Source: a virus. From it: a stretch of DNA of 40,739 bases. Position numbers and translations under genes: made by a program. Position 1 is the first letter of the stretch. Each line of letters opens with the position of its first letter. The notes beneath the pieces were generated by a model that had not been told where the DNA came from, searched no databases, and was given only the letters and a program-made list of their open reading frames with translations. Positions 15,017 to 21,393 of the stretch are shown here, one piece after another. Location of the stretch: IMG/VR virus record IMGVR_UViG_3300033144_005755, positions 1-40,739 of that record. The stretch is one strand, 5' to 3'.

Positions 15017-15041
15017 GTTCCCTGGGATATTTTGGTATCCA
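15013..15041 (+). promoter_or_regulatory. Rightward promoter A, near-leaderless
   Basis: TTGCGT (15013-15018), 17-base spacer, TATCCA (15036-15041). Transcription would begin about 7 bases further, at or next to the ATG at 15049, so the regulator mRNA would be leaderless or nearly so. An inverted repeat GGATA-N6-TATCC (15025-15040) spans the spacer end and the -10 and could be a further operator. Confidence 0.5.
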
Positions 15042-15048
15042 TAGGGGC

Positions 15049-15282
15049 ATGAAAAATGAAATGAAAAAAGCGCTGGAAAAAGCGGTTGTGATTCTCGGGG
15101 GGGTGGTTTGTATGGCGAGGGCGTGCGATGTCAACCACCAGAATGTGCAGTCATGGAGGAAGAGAGGCTGGCTTCCAGATGTAAAATGCAGGCTGGTCGA
15201 ACTGCTTACCGGGGGCAAGGTCACGCGCTACCAGCTCAGGCCGGATGTTTTCGGGAAATCGTCAGAGGATTCCTTGCCATGA
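15049..15282 (+). CDS. Cro/YdaS-like HTH regulator A
   Basis: 77 residues. The N-terminal 65 fit the YdaS/Cro small-repressor pattern: MKKALEKAVVILGGVVCMARACDVNH, then the recognition-helix region QNVQSWRKRGWLP, then DVKCRLVELLTGGKVTRYQLRPDVF. YdaS-type proteins use the same order (a helix pair, then WxxRGxxP, then a C-terminal helix with TRxxLRPD). It is first in a rightward operon, divergent from the pentapeptide gene. Repression of the two flanking promoters through the GCAAA-N4-TTTGC sites is inferred. A second start at 15061 is possible. The stop overlaps the next start (ATGA, 15279-15282). Confidence 0.8.
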   Translation: MKNEMKKALEKAVVILGGVVCMARACDVNHQNVQSWRKRGWLPDVKCRLVELLTGGKVTRYQLRPDVFGKSSEDSLP

Positions 15283-15482
15283 GTGACACAGGCAAGCTCA
15301 GGTCGCCGCTGAGGGACTTTGAGCTGTGTGGCCCATCAATCGGGTTCGTGACATGTGCAGATTGCATTAGGAACAGCAACAGGTACGCTATCGGGCCGAG
15401 AATGAATCAGACTTGGTTCGCTCCGGCAAAGTCCTGGGGTAATTGCCGATCCTTCGAAAAAGAACCAGAAAGTGAGGGGTGA
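15279..15482 (+). CDS. Cysteine-containing small protein
   Basis: 67 residues beginning MSDTGKLRSPLRDFELCG; Cys at about 17, 26 (TCADC, 26-29) and 55, so a zinc site is plausible. ATGA overlap with regulator A; ends exactly one base before the radical SAM start. I do not recognise a family, though the FxTCADC...WGNC pattern suggests a compact metal-binding fold. Co-transcription with the radical SAM enzyme is likely. Confidence 0.65.
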   Translation: MSDTGKLRSPLRDFELCGPSIGFVTCADCIRNSNRYAIGPRMNQTWFAPAKSWGNCRSFEKEPESEG

Positions 15483-16361
15483 ATGGCCCAGAAAATCGCG
15501 CTCCACGATGCCGACCAAACAAGGTTCCCAAATCTAGCCTTGATGAAGCTGTCGGCATACCACAAGGCCCGAGGGCATGAGGTGGAGTGGTGGAATCCCA
15601 TGGTTAGCTACGACGAAGTTTTTTCGTCAAAGGTTTTTACGTTCACGGATGAGGACGCCTATCTCCCTGGGTCGGCCAGGCGGGGTGGGACCGGGTACGG
15701 ATCTCCAGAGGTTCTACTGGATGAGGTTGAGCACATCATGCCGGATTACAGCCTTTATCCCGATCTTGGTCACTCGGTCGGGTTCCTGACGCGGGGATGT
15801 AGCCGTAAATGCACATGGTGCGTTGTCCCGGAGAAAGAGGGAGGAATCCGCGCTCACGCCGACATCGATGAGTTCCTGGCCCACAAAGAGGTGGTGATGA
15901 TGGACAACAACGTACTAGCCCACCCCCACGGCCTACAGCAAATAGAGAAACTGGGAGGAATGAGGGTCAAGGTCGATTTCAACCAAGGGCTTGATTACCG
16001 GATGATTGATGATGCGGTCGCGCGGCTCCTGGGGCGCCTGAAATGGCGTGATTTTATCCGGCTGGCCTGTGATGACTCAAGCCATATAGACGGCTTCCGG
16101 AGGGCGGTGGAGCGGTTGAGATGGCACAACGTCAATCCAGCCCGGATCTTCGTCTACATGCTGGTGAAGGACGTAGAGGAAGCGGTGGAGCGGGTGCGGT
16201 TTCTGAAGGGGCTTTACCTCCATCCCTTCGCCCAACCGTACCGGGGTCCGGACGGGGTGGTTGCCTCCCAGGAGGCGCGTGATTTTGCCAGATTCGTGAA
16301 CCACAAGGCGACGTTTAAGAAAACCACATGGGAAGAATATAAAGCGAGGAAAAATGCCTAA
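15483..16361 (+). CDS. Radical SAM protein with B12-binding-like N-terminus
   Basis: 292 residues. The cluster motif C-x3-C-x2-C is present as GCSRKCTWC (Cys106, Cys110, Cys113), which binds a 4Fe-4S cluster and S-adenosylmethionine. The first 90 residues (IALHDADQTRFPNLALMKLS, then GHEVEWWNP) resemble the Rossmann-like cobalamin domain found in front of many radical SAM enzymes, but no DxHxxG cobalamin ligand is seen, so it may be cofactor-free. Later parts (VVMMDNNVLAHPH, then VKVDFNQGLDYRMID) fit a partial TIM barrel. The substrate is unknown. Phage radical SAM enzymes can modify nucleotides, RNA or proteins. It is in an operon with SSB and near a methyltransferase operon, which makes nucleic acid modification one option. 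Confidence 0.85.
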   Translation: MAQKIALHDADQTRFPNLALMKLSAYHKARGHEVEWWNPMVSYDEVFSSKVFTFTDEDAYLPGSARRGGTGYGSPEVLLDEVEHIMPDYSLYPDLGHSVGFLTRGCSRKCTWCVVPEKEGGIRAHADIDEFLAHKEVVMMDNNVLAHPHGLQQIEKLGGMRVKVDFNQGLDYRMIDDAVARLLGRLKWRDFIRLACDDSSHIDGFRRAVERLRWHNVNPARIFVYMLVKDVEEAVERVRFLKGLYLHPFAQPYRGPDGVVASQEARDFARFVNHKATFKKTTWEEYKARKNA

Positions 16362-16641
16362 TTTTAGGATCACACCTTTCGAGCCGACCAAGGAACAGAT
16401 TGCCGCGATGACAGTAGAGCTGAGGGATCATTATGGACTTGATCTCTGGCACCGACCGGATGCACTCCGCGCCGCCTACCAGGCAGGGCTTGGCGCGGCC
16501 CCTGACTCTGATCATGTCCTGGTCCCCAAAGAGCTGATCCAGAAGATTGTCAACCGGGACATGTCATCCCCAAGAAGTGAGCTTAGGGCTCTGATGGCTG
16601 AGCTTGGCGGGCTTCTTTTCGAAGAGGAGGGTAAGACATGA
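16354..16641 (+). CDS. Hypothetical helical protein
   Basis: 95 residues, beginning MPNFRITPFEPTKEQIAAMT. Overlaps the end of the radical SAM gene by 8 bases. A helix-rich acidic protein with ALRAAYQAGLGAA, a segment common in small phage early proteins of unknown function. No catalytic motif. Stop overlaps the next start. Confidence 0.7.
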   Translation: MPNFRITPFEPTKEQIAAMTVELRDHYGLDLWHRPDALRAAYQAGLGAAPDSDHVLVPKELIQKIVNRDMSSPRSELRALMAELGGLLFEEEGKT

Positions 16642-16994
16642 TTGAGCGAGTAGCAGAGGCGCTATGGAATGTGACAAATCCGCATGTCGCCTACAAGGAC
16701 GCGCCGGAGAGTGACAAGGCATGGCTTCGAGCTGAAGCCCGCGCCGCCATCTTCGAAACCCTGACCTTCACGGCAGAAAACGGAATGAAGGCGGCGCTGA
16801 TCGGGGAGTTCCATGAGTACGTCGCCATCCAGTGCCCTGAATGCTCTTCTGAGCCGGAGCCAAACGAAGGCTGCGAAACCTGCCATGGGGTCGGTGAGTG
16901 TCGGGAGCGGGTCGGGGTGAGCTGGACAACCATCAAAGCCATCGCGAAGGCTGCGCGGGAATACGCGCTGCCACAGAAGGAGGTAAAACCATGA
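16638..16994 (+). CDS. Zinc-ribbon hypothetical protein
   Basis: 118 residues. The N-terminal MIERVAEALW...AAIFETL is a frequent phage early-protein opening. In the middle CPECSSEPEPNEGCETCHG supplies two Cys pairs, like a DnaJ-type knuckle, followed by a predicted helix (TIKAIAKAAREYA). Coupled by ATGA overlaps on both sides. Function unknown. Confidence 0.7.
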   Translation: MIERVAEALWNVTNPHVAYKDAPESDKAWLRAEARAAIFETLTFTAENGMKAALIGEFHEYVAIQCPECSSEPEPNEGCETCHGVGECRERVGVSWTTIKAIAKAAREYALPQKEVKP

Positions 16995-17215
16995 TGGGCC
17001 TGGAAGAGATCAAAGAAGAGGCGCTGGGGATTTTCAGAACCAAAGGGAGGGAAGAGGCTATGGGCTCACTGATTTCACGGTCTCAGGGGAGGTTTGGGAC
17101 TAGTGTTGAATTGCAGGCTGTGCACATCGCCGTTTATGGGGGCGCCTCGCCCATCAGCTTGATTGAAAGCTTCATCAATAATGTGGAATTTCAACACGCA
17201 GAAGAGGGGGAATAA
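16991..17215 (+). CDS. Hypothetical small protein upstream of SSB
   Basis: 74 residues from the first of two ATG codons at 16991, which overlap the preceding stop. Mixed alpha/beta, with [17 protein letters not shown] and [15 protein letters not shown]; slightly acidic C-terminus. One-base overlap with the SSB start, so expression is probably coupled to SSB. No recognisable domain. Confidence 0.7.
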   Translation: MMGLEEIKEEALGIFRTKGREEAMGSLISRSQGRFGTSVELQAVHIAVYGGASPISLIESFINNVEFQHAEEGE

Positions 17216-17637
17216 TGTCATCACTCAATCTAGCGCAGCTCATCGGCAACCTGGGCCAGGACCCAGACGTGCGCAGCATGCCCAACGGAAAGGTGGTCGC
17301 CAACCTGAGCGTGGCGACGAGCGAGTCGTGGAAATCAAAGGAGACCGGGGAGCGCAAGGAAAAAACAGAATGGAACCGGGTGGCTGTCTTCGGCCAGTCC
17401 GCAGACTTTGCCAGCAAGTACCTGAAAAAGGGTAGCAAGGTCTACGTCGCGGGCAAGCTTCAAACCCGCAAATGGACCGACAAGCAGGGCGCTGACCGCT
17501 ACACCACGGAGATCGTGGTCCAGGACTATGGTGGGACGCTGATGTCGCTGGAGACTCGATCTGCTGCCAAGGGCGCGGGCGGCGCCCAGCAGGATCATGA
17601 TCATGCCCCCAGCTTTAACGTAGACATCCCATTTTAA
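17215..17637 (+). CDS. ssb: Single-stranded DNA-binding protein
   Basis: 140 residues with an OB-fold in the first 110: [24 protein letters not shown], then [36 protein letters not shown], then [14 protein letters not shown]. The C-terminus ends DIPF after a short linker, the acidic tip by which bacterial SSB proteins recruit partners. It coats single strands at replication forks and recombination intermediates; RecT and the exonuclease act on the same substrates. It is shorter than E. coli SSB (177), the usual phage size. Strong operon context. Confidence 0.93.
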   Translation: MSSLNLAQLIGNLGQDPDVRSMPNGKVVANLSVATSESWKSKETGERKEKTEWNRVAVFGQSADFASKYLKKGSKVYVAGKLQTRKWTDKQGADRYTTEIVVQDYGGTLMSLETRSAAKGAGGAQQDHDHAPSFNVDIPF

Positions 17638-17649
17638 GGAGAGGGTGAC

Positions 17650-17832
17650 ATGTTCGTTATTTTAAAATCAACCTGCAAGTCAACGGTGACCTTAATCGGG
17701 CCGTATGCGTCAAGGAAAATCGCCAACAGAGTGGCCCTAAGACTTGGGACTGCTTCAGTGAAAAGCAAGTGGTATTCTTTATTTGAAGTTAAGGCCGTAA
17801 AAGCCCCGAAAGGCCCGGAAGTGGTGCGATGA
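17650..17832 (+). CDS. 60-residue basic hypothetical protein
   Basis: Starts at 17650 after AAGGAGAGGGTGAC. Basic (Lys/Arg about 20 percent), with a beta-rich N-terminus (MFVILKSTCKSTVTLIG) and a helix ASRKIANRVALRLG. Could bind nucleic acid. Overlaps the next gene by ATGA. No family recognised. Confidence 0.65.
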   Translation: MFVILKSTCKSTVTLIGPYASRKIANRVALRLGTASVKSKWYSLFEVKAVKAPKGPEVVR

Positions 17833-18041
17833 TACCACTGGGACACATCCTTTATTTAACAGCAGCAAGGATAGAGCACATGCCACCACTTAACCACAAT
17901 CTTTATCTGATCGCATCTGGGTTCGCTGGGATCGCCGAAGGGGTGATAATGGTGCTTTCTTTGGGGTTCTGCGCGCCTCAATTATCTTACGGTCTAATGA
18001 TGTGGCATATGGCCCACCAGCCTGGAGAGAATAAGGTATGA
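17829..18041 (+). CDS. Small membrane protein
   Basis: 70 residues with two hydrophobic stretches (LYLIASGFAGIAEGVIMVLS and a weaker SYGLMMWHMA), preceded by MIPLGHILYLTAARIEHMPP. Coupled at both ends. Early membrane proteins in phages often affect superinfection or host envelope, but no specific sign is visible here. Confidence 0.6.
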   Translation: MIPLGHILYLTAARIEHMPPLNHNLYLIASGFAGIAEGVIMVLSLGFCAPQLSYGLMMWHMAHQPGENKV

Positions 18042-18379
18042 GCCACGAGGAGGATGTAGCCGATAGGCTGAAACAGAGAGCCAGGAGGCTAGACTTTACA
18101 CCAAGGATTGATCAATCAACGGAGAGAGAAATGAGCAAGCAAGCAGGAAGCGTAATCGCCGACCAGCTGGACCAGTACGTCCAACGCTACGAGCGCCTGG
18201 ATGTAGAAAAAAAGGACATCACCGGCGCCCAAGGGGACTTAAAACACGAACTCACGGCCAACGGCTACGACCCGAAAGTCTTCATGGAGCTGATCCGGAT
18301 CCGGAAGATGGACCCTGGCGTGGCGGCTGAGCGGGGCTCCCTCCTGGATCTCTACAAAAACGCCATGGGCATGGGCTGA
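18038..18379 (+). CDS. GapR-like (DUF2312) DNA-binding protein
   Basis: 113 residues. The C-terminal 75 (from about residue 32) fit the GapR/DUF2312 pattern: DQLDQYVQRYERLDVEKKDI, then LKHELTANGYDPKVFMELIRIRK and a last helix LLDLYKNAMG. GapR proteins are helical dimers that clamp overtwisted DNA and help replication and topoisomerase action. The first 31 residues are a separate piece. A second start at 18131 with GAGAGAGAA in front would give just the GapR domain, so two forms are possible. Lies two genes after SSB. Confidence 0.75.
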   Translation: MSHEEDVADRLKQRARRLDFTPRIDQSTEREMSKQAGSVIADQLDQYVQRYERLDVEKKDITGAQGDLKHELTANGYDPKVFMELIRIRKMDPGVAAERGSLLDLYKNAMGMG

Positions 18380-18425
18380 GGGTCGTCGTCGTTTAAATAT
18401 CAGAACCAACCGAAAAGGAAAAACA

Positions 18426-18560
18426 ATGCAGAACAAACAGAACACCAAGACTGACATGTTGTGGAATCTGGCCTACGGGCTGGCCATCATCATCGGTGCC
18501 GCCCCCCCCTGCCCCTCTTCTGGAGCACTTCGCTCCTCAACTAGAAAGGAAGAGCAATGA
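18426..18560 (+). CDS. 44-residue small protein before SPFH gene
   Basis: Starts after GAAAAGGAAAAACA and overlaps the SPFH start (ATGA, 18557-18560). The N-terminal half has a short hydrophobic stretch (LWNLAYGLAIIIGAAPP); the rest is Ser/Arg/Glu. A run of eight C (18502-18509) sits in the frame; a one-base change there would alter the C-terminus. Could be a small membrane partner of the SPFH protein, or a coupling ORF. Confidence 0.45.
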   Translation: MQNKQNTKTDMLWNLAYGLAIIIGAAPPCPSSGALRSSTRKEEQ

Positions 18561-19501
18561 ACAACAATCAAACTCATGTCTTTGACGTAGTTCGCCCCCA
18601 CATCACCCTGAAGAAGGCTATGTCTGGCATCCTTGGGCTCATCACTCTCATCACCCTCCTCGGGTGTTTCTACACCGTCCCTGAGGGGCATATCGGCGTT
18701 TTGACCCGCTTCTCCAAGGCAATAGGCCAGGTCGAGCCAGGCCTACACTGGAAGGCCCCGTTCATTGAATCTGTCCTTGAGGTAGATGTAAGGACCCGCA
18801 AGAACCTGGAGAAAATGTCTGTGGCGACGGCGGAACAGATGCCCTCGAACGCCGCCGTGAGTGTAAACTGGAGTGTCCCCGCTGGGGAGGTTTTGGGACT
18901 CTTCAAACAGTACGGGTCCCTCAGTCAATTTGAGGCCAAGATCCTTGACCCTCGGGTCAGGAATGCAGCCAAGGAGGCTGTGGCAAAATACACCGCCGAG
19001 CAGATCATCCGAAACAGGGAGATCGTCGTTGGAGACATGCGGGAATCTCTGATCAAGCACCTTGAGGGATTCGTGGTCACCATTCACAGTGTCCAGCTTG
19101 AGGATATCAAATTCCCCGCGTCGTACACCGGCGCCGTGAATCAGAAACAGATCGCGCTTCAGGACGCCCAAAAAGAAGAGCATAAACTGACCAAACAGAA
19201 GTTCGTGGCTCAACAGAGAGTTCAAACGGCTGAAGCTGAAGCGGCAGCGGAAGTGGCGAGAGCTACGGCGGAAGCTTTTGCGATTGAGGCCAAGGCCAAA
19301 GCTGAAGCGGCTGCTATACGGATGAAGGGACTGGCAGAGGCTGCCGCCATTAAGGCAAAAGCCGCCGCTCTAAAGTCCAACCCTCTGATCATTGAACTGA
19401 CCAAGGCGCAGCAATGGAACGGCACCGTCCCGACCATGATCACCGGTGGAAACACAGGATTCCTGATGCAGGTTCCAGGACTGGTGGGCAGCAAAAAATA
19501 A
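18557..19501 (+). CDS. SPFH-domain (HflC/stomatin/prohibitin-like) membrane protein
   Basis: 314 residues. An N-terminal transmembrane segment (about 22-39, MSGILGLITLITLLGCF) is followed directly by the SPFH domain: TVPEGHIGVLTRFSKAIGQV, PGLHWKAPFIESVLEVDVR, then a long body with VRNAAKEAVAKYTAEQII, TIHSVQLEDIKFP. Then comes an Ala/Glu/Lys-rich coiled coil (about 210-280), as in prohibitins and HflC. It should form large membrane rings. In E. coli HflK/HflC enclose the FtsH protease and change the lysis-lysogeny choice of lambda; a phage copy could compete with host HflKC, organise a membrane patch for replication, or protect a phage protein from FtsH. These are inferences. A hairpin terminator follows at 19587-19631. 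Confidence 0.85.
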   Translation: MNNNQTHVFDVVRPHITLKKAMSGILGLITLITLLGCFYTVPEGHIGVLTRFSKAIGQVEPGLHWKAPFIESVLEVDVRTRKNLEKMSVATAEQMPSNAAVSVNWSVPAGEVLGLFKQYGSLSQFEAKILDPRVRNAAKEAVAKYTAEQIIRNREIVVGDMRESLIKHLEGFVVTIHSVQLEDIKFPASYTGAVNQKQIALQDAQKEEHKLTKQKFVAQQRVQTAEAEAAAEVARATAEAFAIEAKAKAEAAAIRMKGLAEAAAIKAKAAALKSNPLIIELTKAQQWNGTVPTMITGGNTGFLMQVPGLVGSKK

Positions 19502-19521
19502 CGGCGTGATGTTGGACTAGA

Positions 19522-19580
19522 GCCTCCCAAGGACGGAGGCGCAGTTCCGGCAAGGATGCCTCCCAGGTGCGAACTGCGCC
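19522..19580 (+). other. Foldable 3' untranslated segment with alternative pairing
   Basis: GGCGCAGTTC (19538-19547) pairs perfectly with GAACTGCGCC (19571-19580). GGAGGC (19535-19540) can pair with either of two GCCTCC copies (19522-19527, 19558-19563). The two arrangements exclude each other, as in attenuators. It lies directly before the terminator, so it may tune termination or protect the 3' end. Confidence 0.5.
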
Positions 19581-19586
19581 AATCAG

Positions 19587-19631
19587 CCCCGGCCCGCCCT
19601 GCCAAAGGACAAGGGTCGGGGTTTTCTTTTT
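19587..19631 (+). terminator. Rho-independent terminator after SPFH gene
   Basis: CCCCGGCCC (19587-19595) pairs with GGGTCGGGG (19613-19621), nine base pairs with one G-U, followed by TTTTCTTTTT. This is the most textbook terminator in the window. The two genes after it (19645-20243) need read-through or another promoter. Confidence 0.8.
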
Positions 19632-19644
19632 AAACTGAGGAGAG

Positions 19645-19881
19645 ATGATGAAGGCCAGATTCAAGTTTACCAACCCGGACGAGATGGAAGCAGAGATGGT
19701 TCTCCAGATGACGTTGGGAGAATGGAAGCGTTTGCGTGGCCAATTATCAGAGAGCCGCCACCACCACCCATCAGGCCAGCTCCATGATTCAGTCGCTAGC
19801 CTTGTTAAGGGATTCTCTGCGCAGTATGAGCTGGCGGGATCCAGGACGGAACTGGTGACACCAGAGGATGAGGGGGCCTGA
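19645..19881 (+). CDS. Small early protein with TL-EW motif
   Basis: 78 residues; ATGATG at 19645 after TGAGGAGAG. Residues 17-30 (VLQMTLGEWKRLRGQL) share the M-TL-x-EW motif with the N-terminus of the capsid-like chimera (TMTLDEWKEVL), so the two probably carry the same small domain. The C-terminal part is Ser/Glu-rich. The domain is common in phage early proteins; its function is not known. Confidence 0.65.
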   Translation: MMKARFKFTNPDEMEAEMVLQMTLGEWKRLRGQLSESRHHHPSGQLHDSVASLVKGFSAQYELAGSRTELVTPEDEGA

Positions 19882-19883
19882 CC

Positions 19884-20243
19884 ATGGAGCGCATGTCGTC
19901 CGTCGACTACCTAAAGGCCATCAAGAAAGGCAAGAAGAACAAGTACAACGCCAAGCGGACGATAGTGGACGGAATAAACTTCCCTTCAGAGCTGGAGGCG
20001 TCCTATTATAGCCATCTGAAGATACGCGTACTTGCCGGAGAGGTTCTTTACTTCCTCCGGCAAGTGCCGTTCCACCTACCGGGCGGCGTCAAGTATGTGG
20101 TCGATTTTATGGAGATCCACGCCGACGGGTCGGTTCACTACGTGGACGTCAAAGGGAAGGAGACTAGAATGTTCATAACGAAGAAAAAGATAGTCGAGGC
20201 GCTCTACCCGGTGGAGATAGAGGTGGTTAAGCGACTACCCTAG
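19884..20243 (+). CDS. DUF1064 nuclease-like protein
   Basis: 119 residues. The sequence fits DUF1064, a phage family with an endonuclease-like fold: KYNAKRTIVDGINFPSELEA near residues 21-40 (Glu in the SELEA helix), YFLRQVPFHLP, then KYVVDFMEIHADG (Asp) and VHYVDVKGKETRMF (the D-x-K). These form the E...D...DxK set of restriction-endonuclease-like enzymes. Family members are thought to resolve branched DNA. The gene ends three bases before a leftward gene, so two operons converge here with almost no spacer. Confidence 0.82.
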   Translation: MERMSSVDYLKAIKKGKKNKYNAKRTIVDGINFPSELEASYYSHLKIRVLAGEVLYFLRQVPFHLPGGVKYVVDFMEIHADGSVHYVDVKGKETRMFITKKKIVEALYPVEIEVVKRLP

Positions 20244-20246
20244 CCC

Positions 20247-20444
20247 TTATGGGCGCTCCTGGGCATTGTCGAAGTGGTGTGGTTTAGTAAACTCCTCCCA
20301 GATCTCTGACCCCTCTATGAACCTTAAGGTGTCCTCGTAGGCCAGCTTGAAGCACGGGGCGTCATCCTGACCAGCTTGGCGGATTCTGATATTGAGGAAC
20401 TCTTTTACCTCTTCGGCTGTCATGTTTGCATCAATTCTGGTCAA
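20247..20444 (-). CDS. Hypothetical small acidic protein
   Basis: 65 residues starting at a TTG at 20444 or, more conservatively, at the ATG at 20423. Acidic and helical (MTAEEVKEFLNIRIRQAG, then YEDTLRFIEGSEIWEEF). Last gene of leftward block B, converging on the DUF1064 gene. A short GCCC-TTAT-GGGC hairpin lies between them. Function unknown. Confidence 0.6.
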   Translation of the reverse strand: MTRIDANMTAEEVKEFLNIRIRQAGQDDAPCFKLAYEDTLRFIEGSEIWEEFTKPHHFDNAQERP

Positions 20445-20454
20445 GCGGTGAGTC

Positions 20455-20586
20455 TCAAACCCCCTTCGGCTTCCCGAAAAGTGTTTGCTTGAGGAATTCC
20501 AGGGAGCATTGGGAGCAGCGCCTTCCCGGGTTGTCCATGGGGCCTCCGCAGTCCGGGCAGATCGGGGGCTGTTTTACTGGCTTCAT
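20455..20586 (-). CDS. 43-residue zinc-ribbon microprotein
   Basis: Starts at the ATG overlapping the upstream stop (ATGA at 20586-20583) after GAGGGGGAGGGGCTCCA. The product has CPDCGGPM and CSQC, two Cys pairs 13 residues apart: a textbook small zinc ribbon, then FLKQTLFGKPKGV. A longer open frame on the same strand (20441-20692) overlaps it but has no sensible composition. Function unknown; similar in type to 22196-22396 and 26723-26890. Confidence 0.72.
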   Translation of the reverse strand: MKPVKQPPICPDCGGPMDNPGRRCSQCSLEFLKQTLFGKPKGV

Positions 20587-20933
20587 TGGAGCCCCTCCCC
20601 CTCTTCAAAGTCCAGCTCGATCTTTTTGCAGGCAATGCGATCTGGTCCAGCATTATCGTCGGCCCACTCCTTGCTCGATGCCACAATAACAATCTCTCCT
20701 CCCCTGTATATATTCAACCACACCGTCCGCTCGAAGCGCGACTTTATTTCGATCAGGTCGTGGTGGTGGTCGCCCACCCCCTCTGTGTGCGTGCCGCCAG
20801 GTTGGTGGGTATGGGTGATCCCGTTTTTAGCCATAGAGATAACCGGGGCGTAGGGTGCGCAGGGCCGATCAACACAAAGAACTCTGGCTACCTCTCCGTT
20901 GCGATAACGGTATTTTTTGGCGATGTCAATCAT
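20583..20933 (-). CDS. Hypothetical beta-rich protein
   Basis: 116 residues; ATG at 20933 after GGGGAGAGAGCAA. N-terminus IDIAKKYRYRNGEVARVLCVD is typical of small SH3/tudor-like phage proteins; a His-rich segment (THTHQPGGTHTEGVGDHHHD, about 40-60) could bind metal. The C-terminal half is mixed. Coupled to both neighbours by ATGA. Not recognised as a named family. Confidence 0.7.
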   Translation of the reverse strand: MIDIAKKYRYRNGEVARVLCVDRPCAPYAPVISMAKNGITHTHQPGGTHTEGVGDHHHDLIEIKSRFERTVWLNIYRGGEIVIVASSKEWADDNAGPDRIACKKIELDFEEGEGLQ

Positions 20934-21013
20934 TTGCTCTCTCCCCTGGATTTGGCGATGGCGTCGCGCGCCATTTCGTAAATAGTATTATCCGGCAGAT
21001 ACTCACATTTCAA
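20930..21013 (-). CDS. 27-residue microprotein, TTG start
   Basis: A TTG start overlaps the upstream stop (TTGA at 21013-21010) and the stop overlaps the downstream ATG (ATGA at 20933-20930). Product MKCEYLPDNTIYEMARDAI plus eight residues. Without it there would be a 76-base hole in an otherwise gapless operon. The double overlap is the evidence; there is no homology argument. Confidence 0.45.
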   Translation of the reverse strand: MKCEYLPDNTIYEMARDAIAKSRGESK

Positions 21014-21393
21014 GGCTTCAATCCGATAATGGCGGCAACCTGGCGCAACTGATCCACAGAAGCACTCTGAAGTGATTCGGTGATTCTGTGTCGATGGCCC
21101 TCCACCCACACATCGTCCTCCTTCACCTTGTCCGTGAAGATCATGGGGTGGGCTAGGGACTCGCCTCTTTTTTCTCGGAAAGGATCTTTTTTAGGCACCT
21201 TGAACAGCTCATAATCAGCTCTAGGCGCTGCGATAATCCATGAACGACTGGTCTCTCCAGGCACAACCACAGGGTAATATTTTTCGGCGTAAATAGGCAT
21301 GCCTCGGTATACCCCTGGAGGAACCTCGGCGTAGATACGCCGGTTGCCGTCAAACGCCCAAAACTCGGACCCAACTTTGATTTTTTCGCTCAT
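21010..21393 (-). CDS. Hypothetical protein, SH3-like N-terminus
   Basis: 127 residues from the ATG at 21393 (after AAGGGGAGTGGA; overlaps the upstream stop by ATGA). The first 60 residues (KIKVGSEFWAFDGNRRIYAE, then YAEKYYPVVV) look like a small beta barrel; the C-terminus is helical (SVDQLRQVAAIIG). No catalytic residues evident. Function unknown. Confidence 0.7.
   Translation of the reverse strand: MSEKIKVGSEFWAFDGNRRIYAEVPPGVYRGMPIYAEKYYPVVVPGETSRSWIIAAPRADYELFKVPKKDPFREKRGESLAHPMIFTDKVKEDDVWVEGHRHRITESLQSASVDQLRQVAAIIGLKP

Noticed and set aside
20441-20692. 83-codon leftward frame over the zinc-ribbon microgene
   Set aside because: Arg/Pro/Gly-rich without motif; a 43-residue zinc ribbon in another frame has the ribosome binding site and ATGA coupling.
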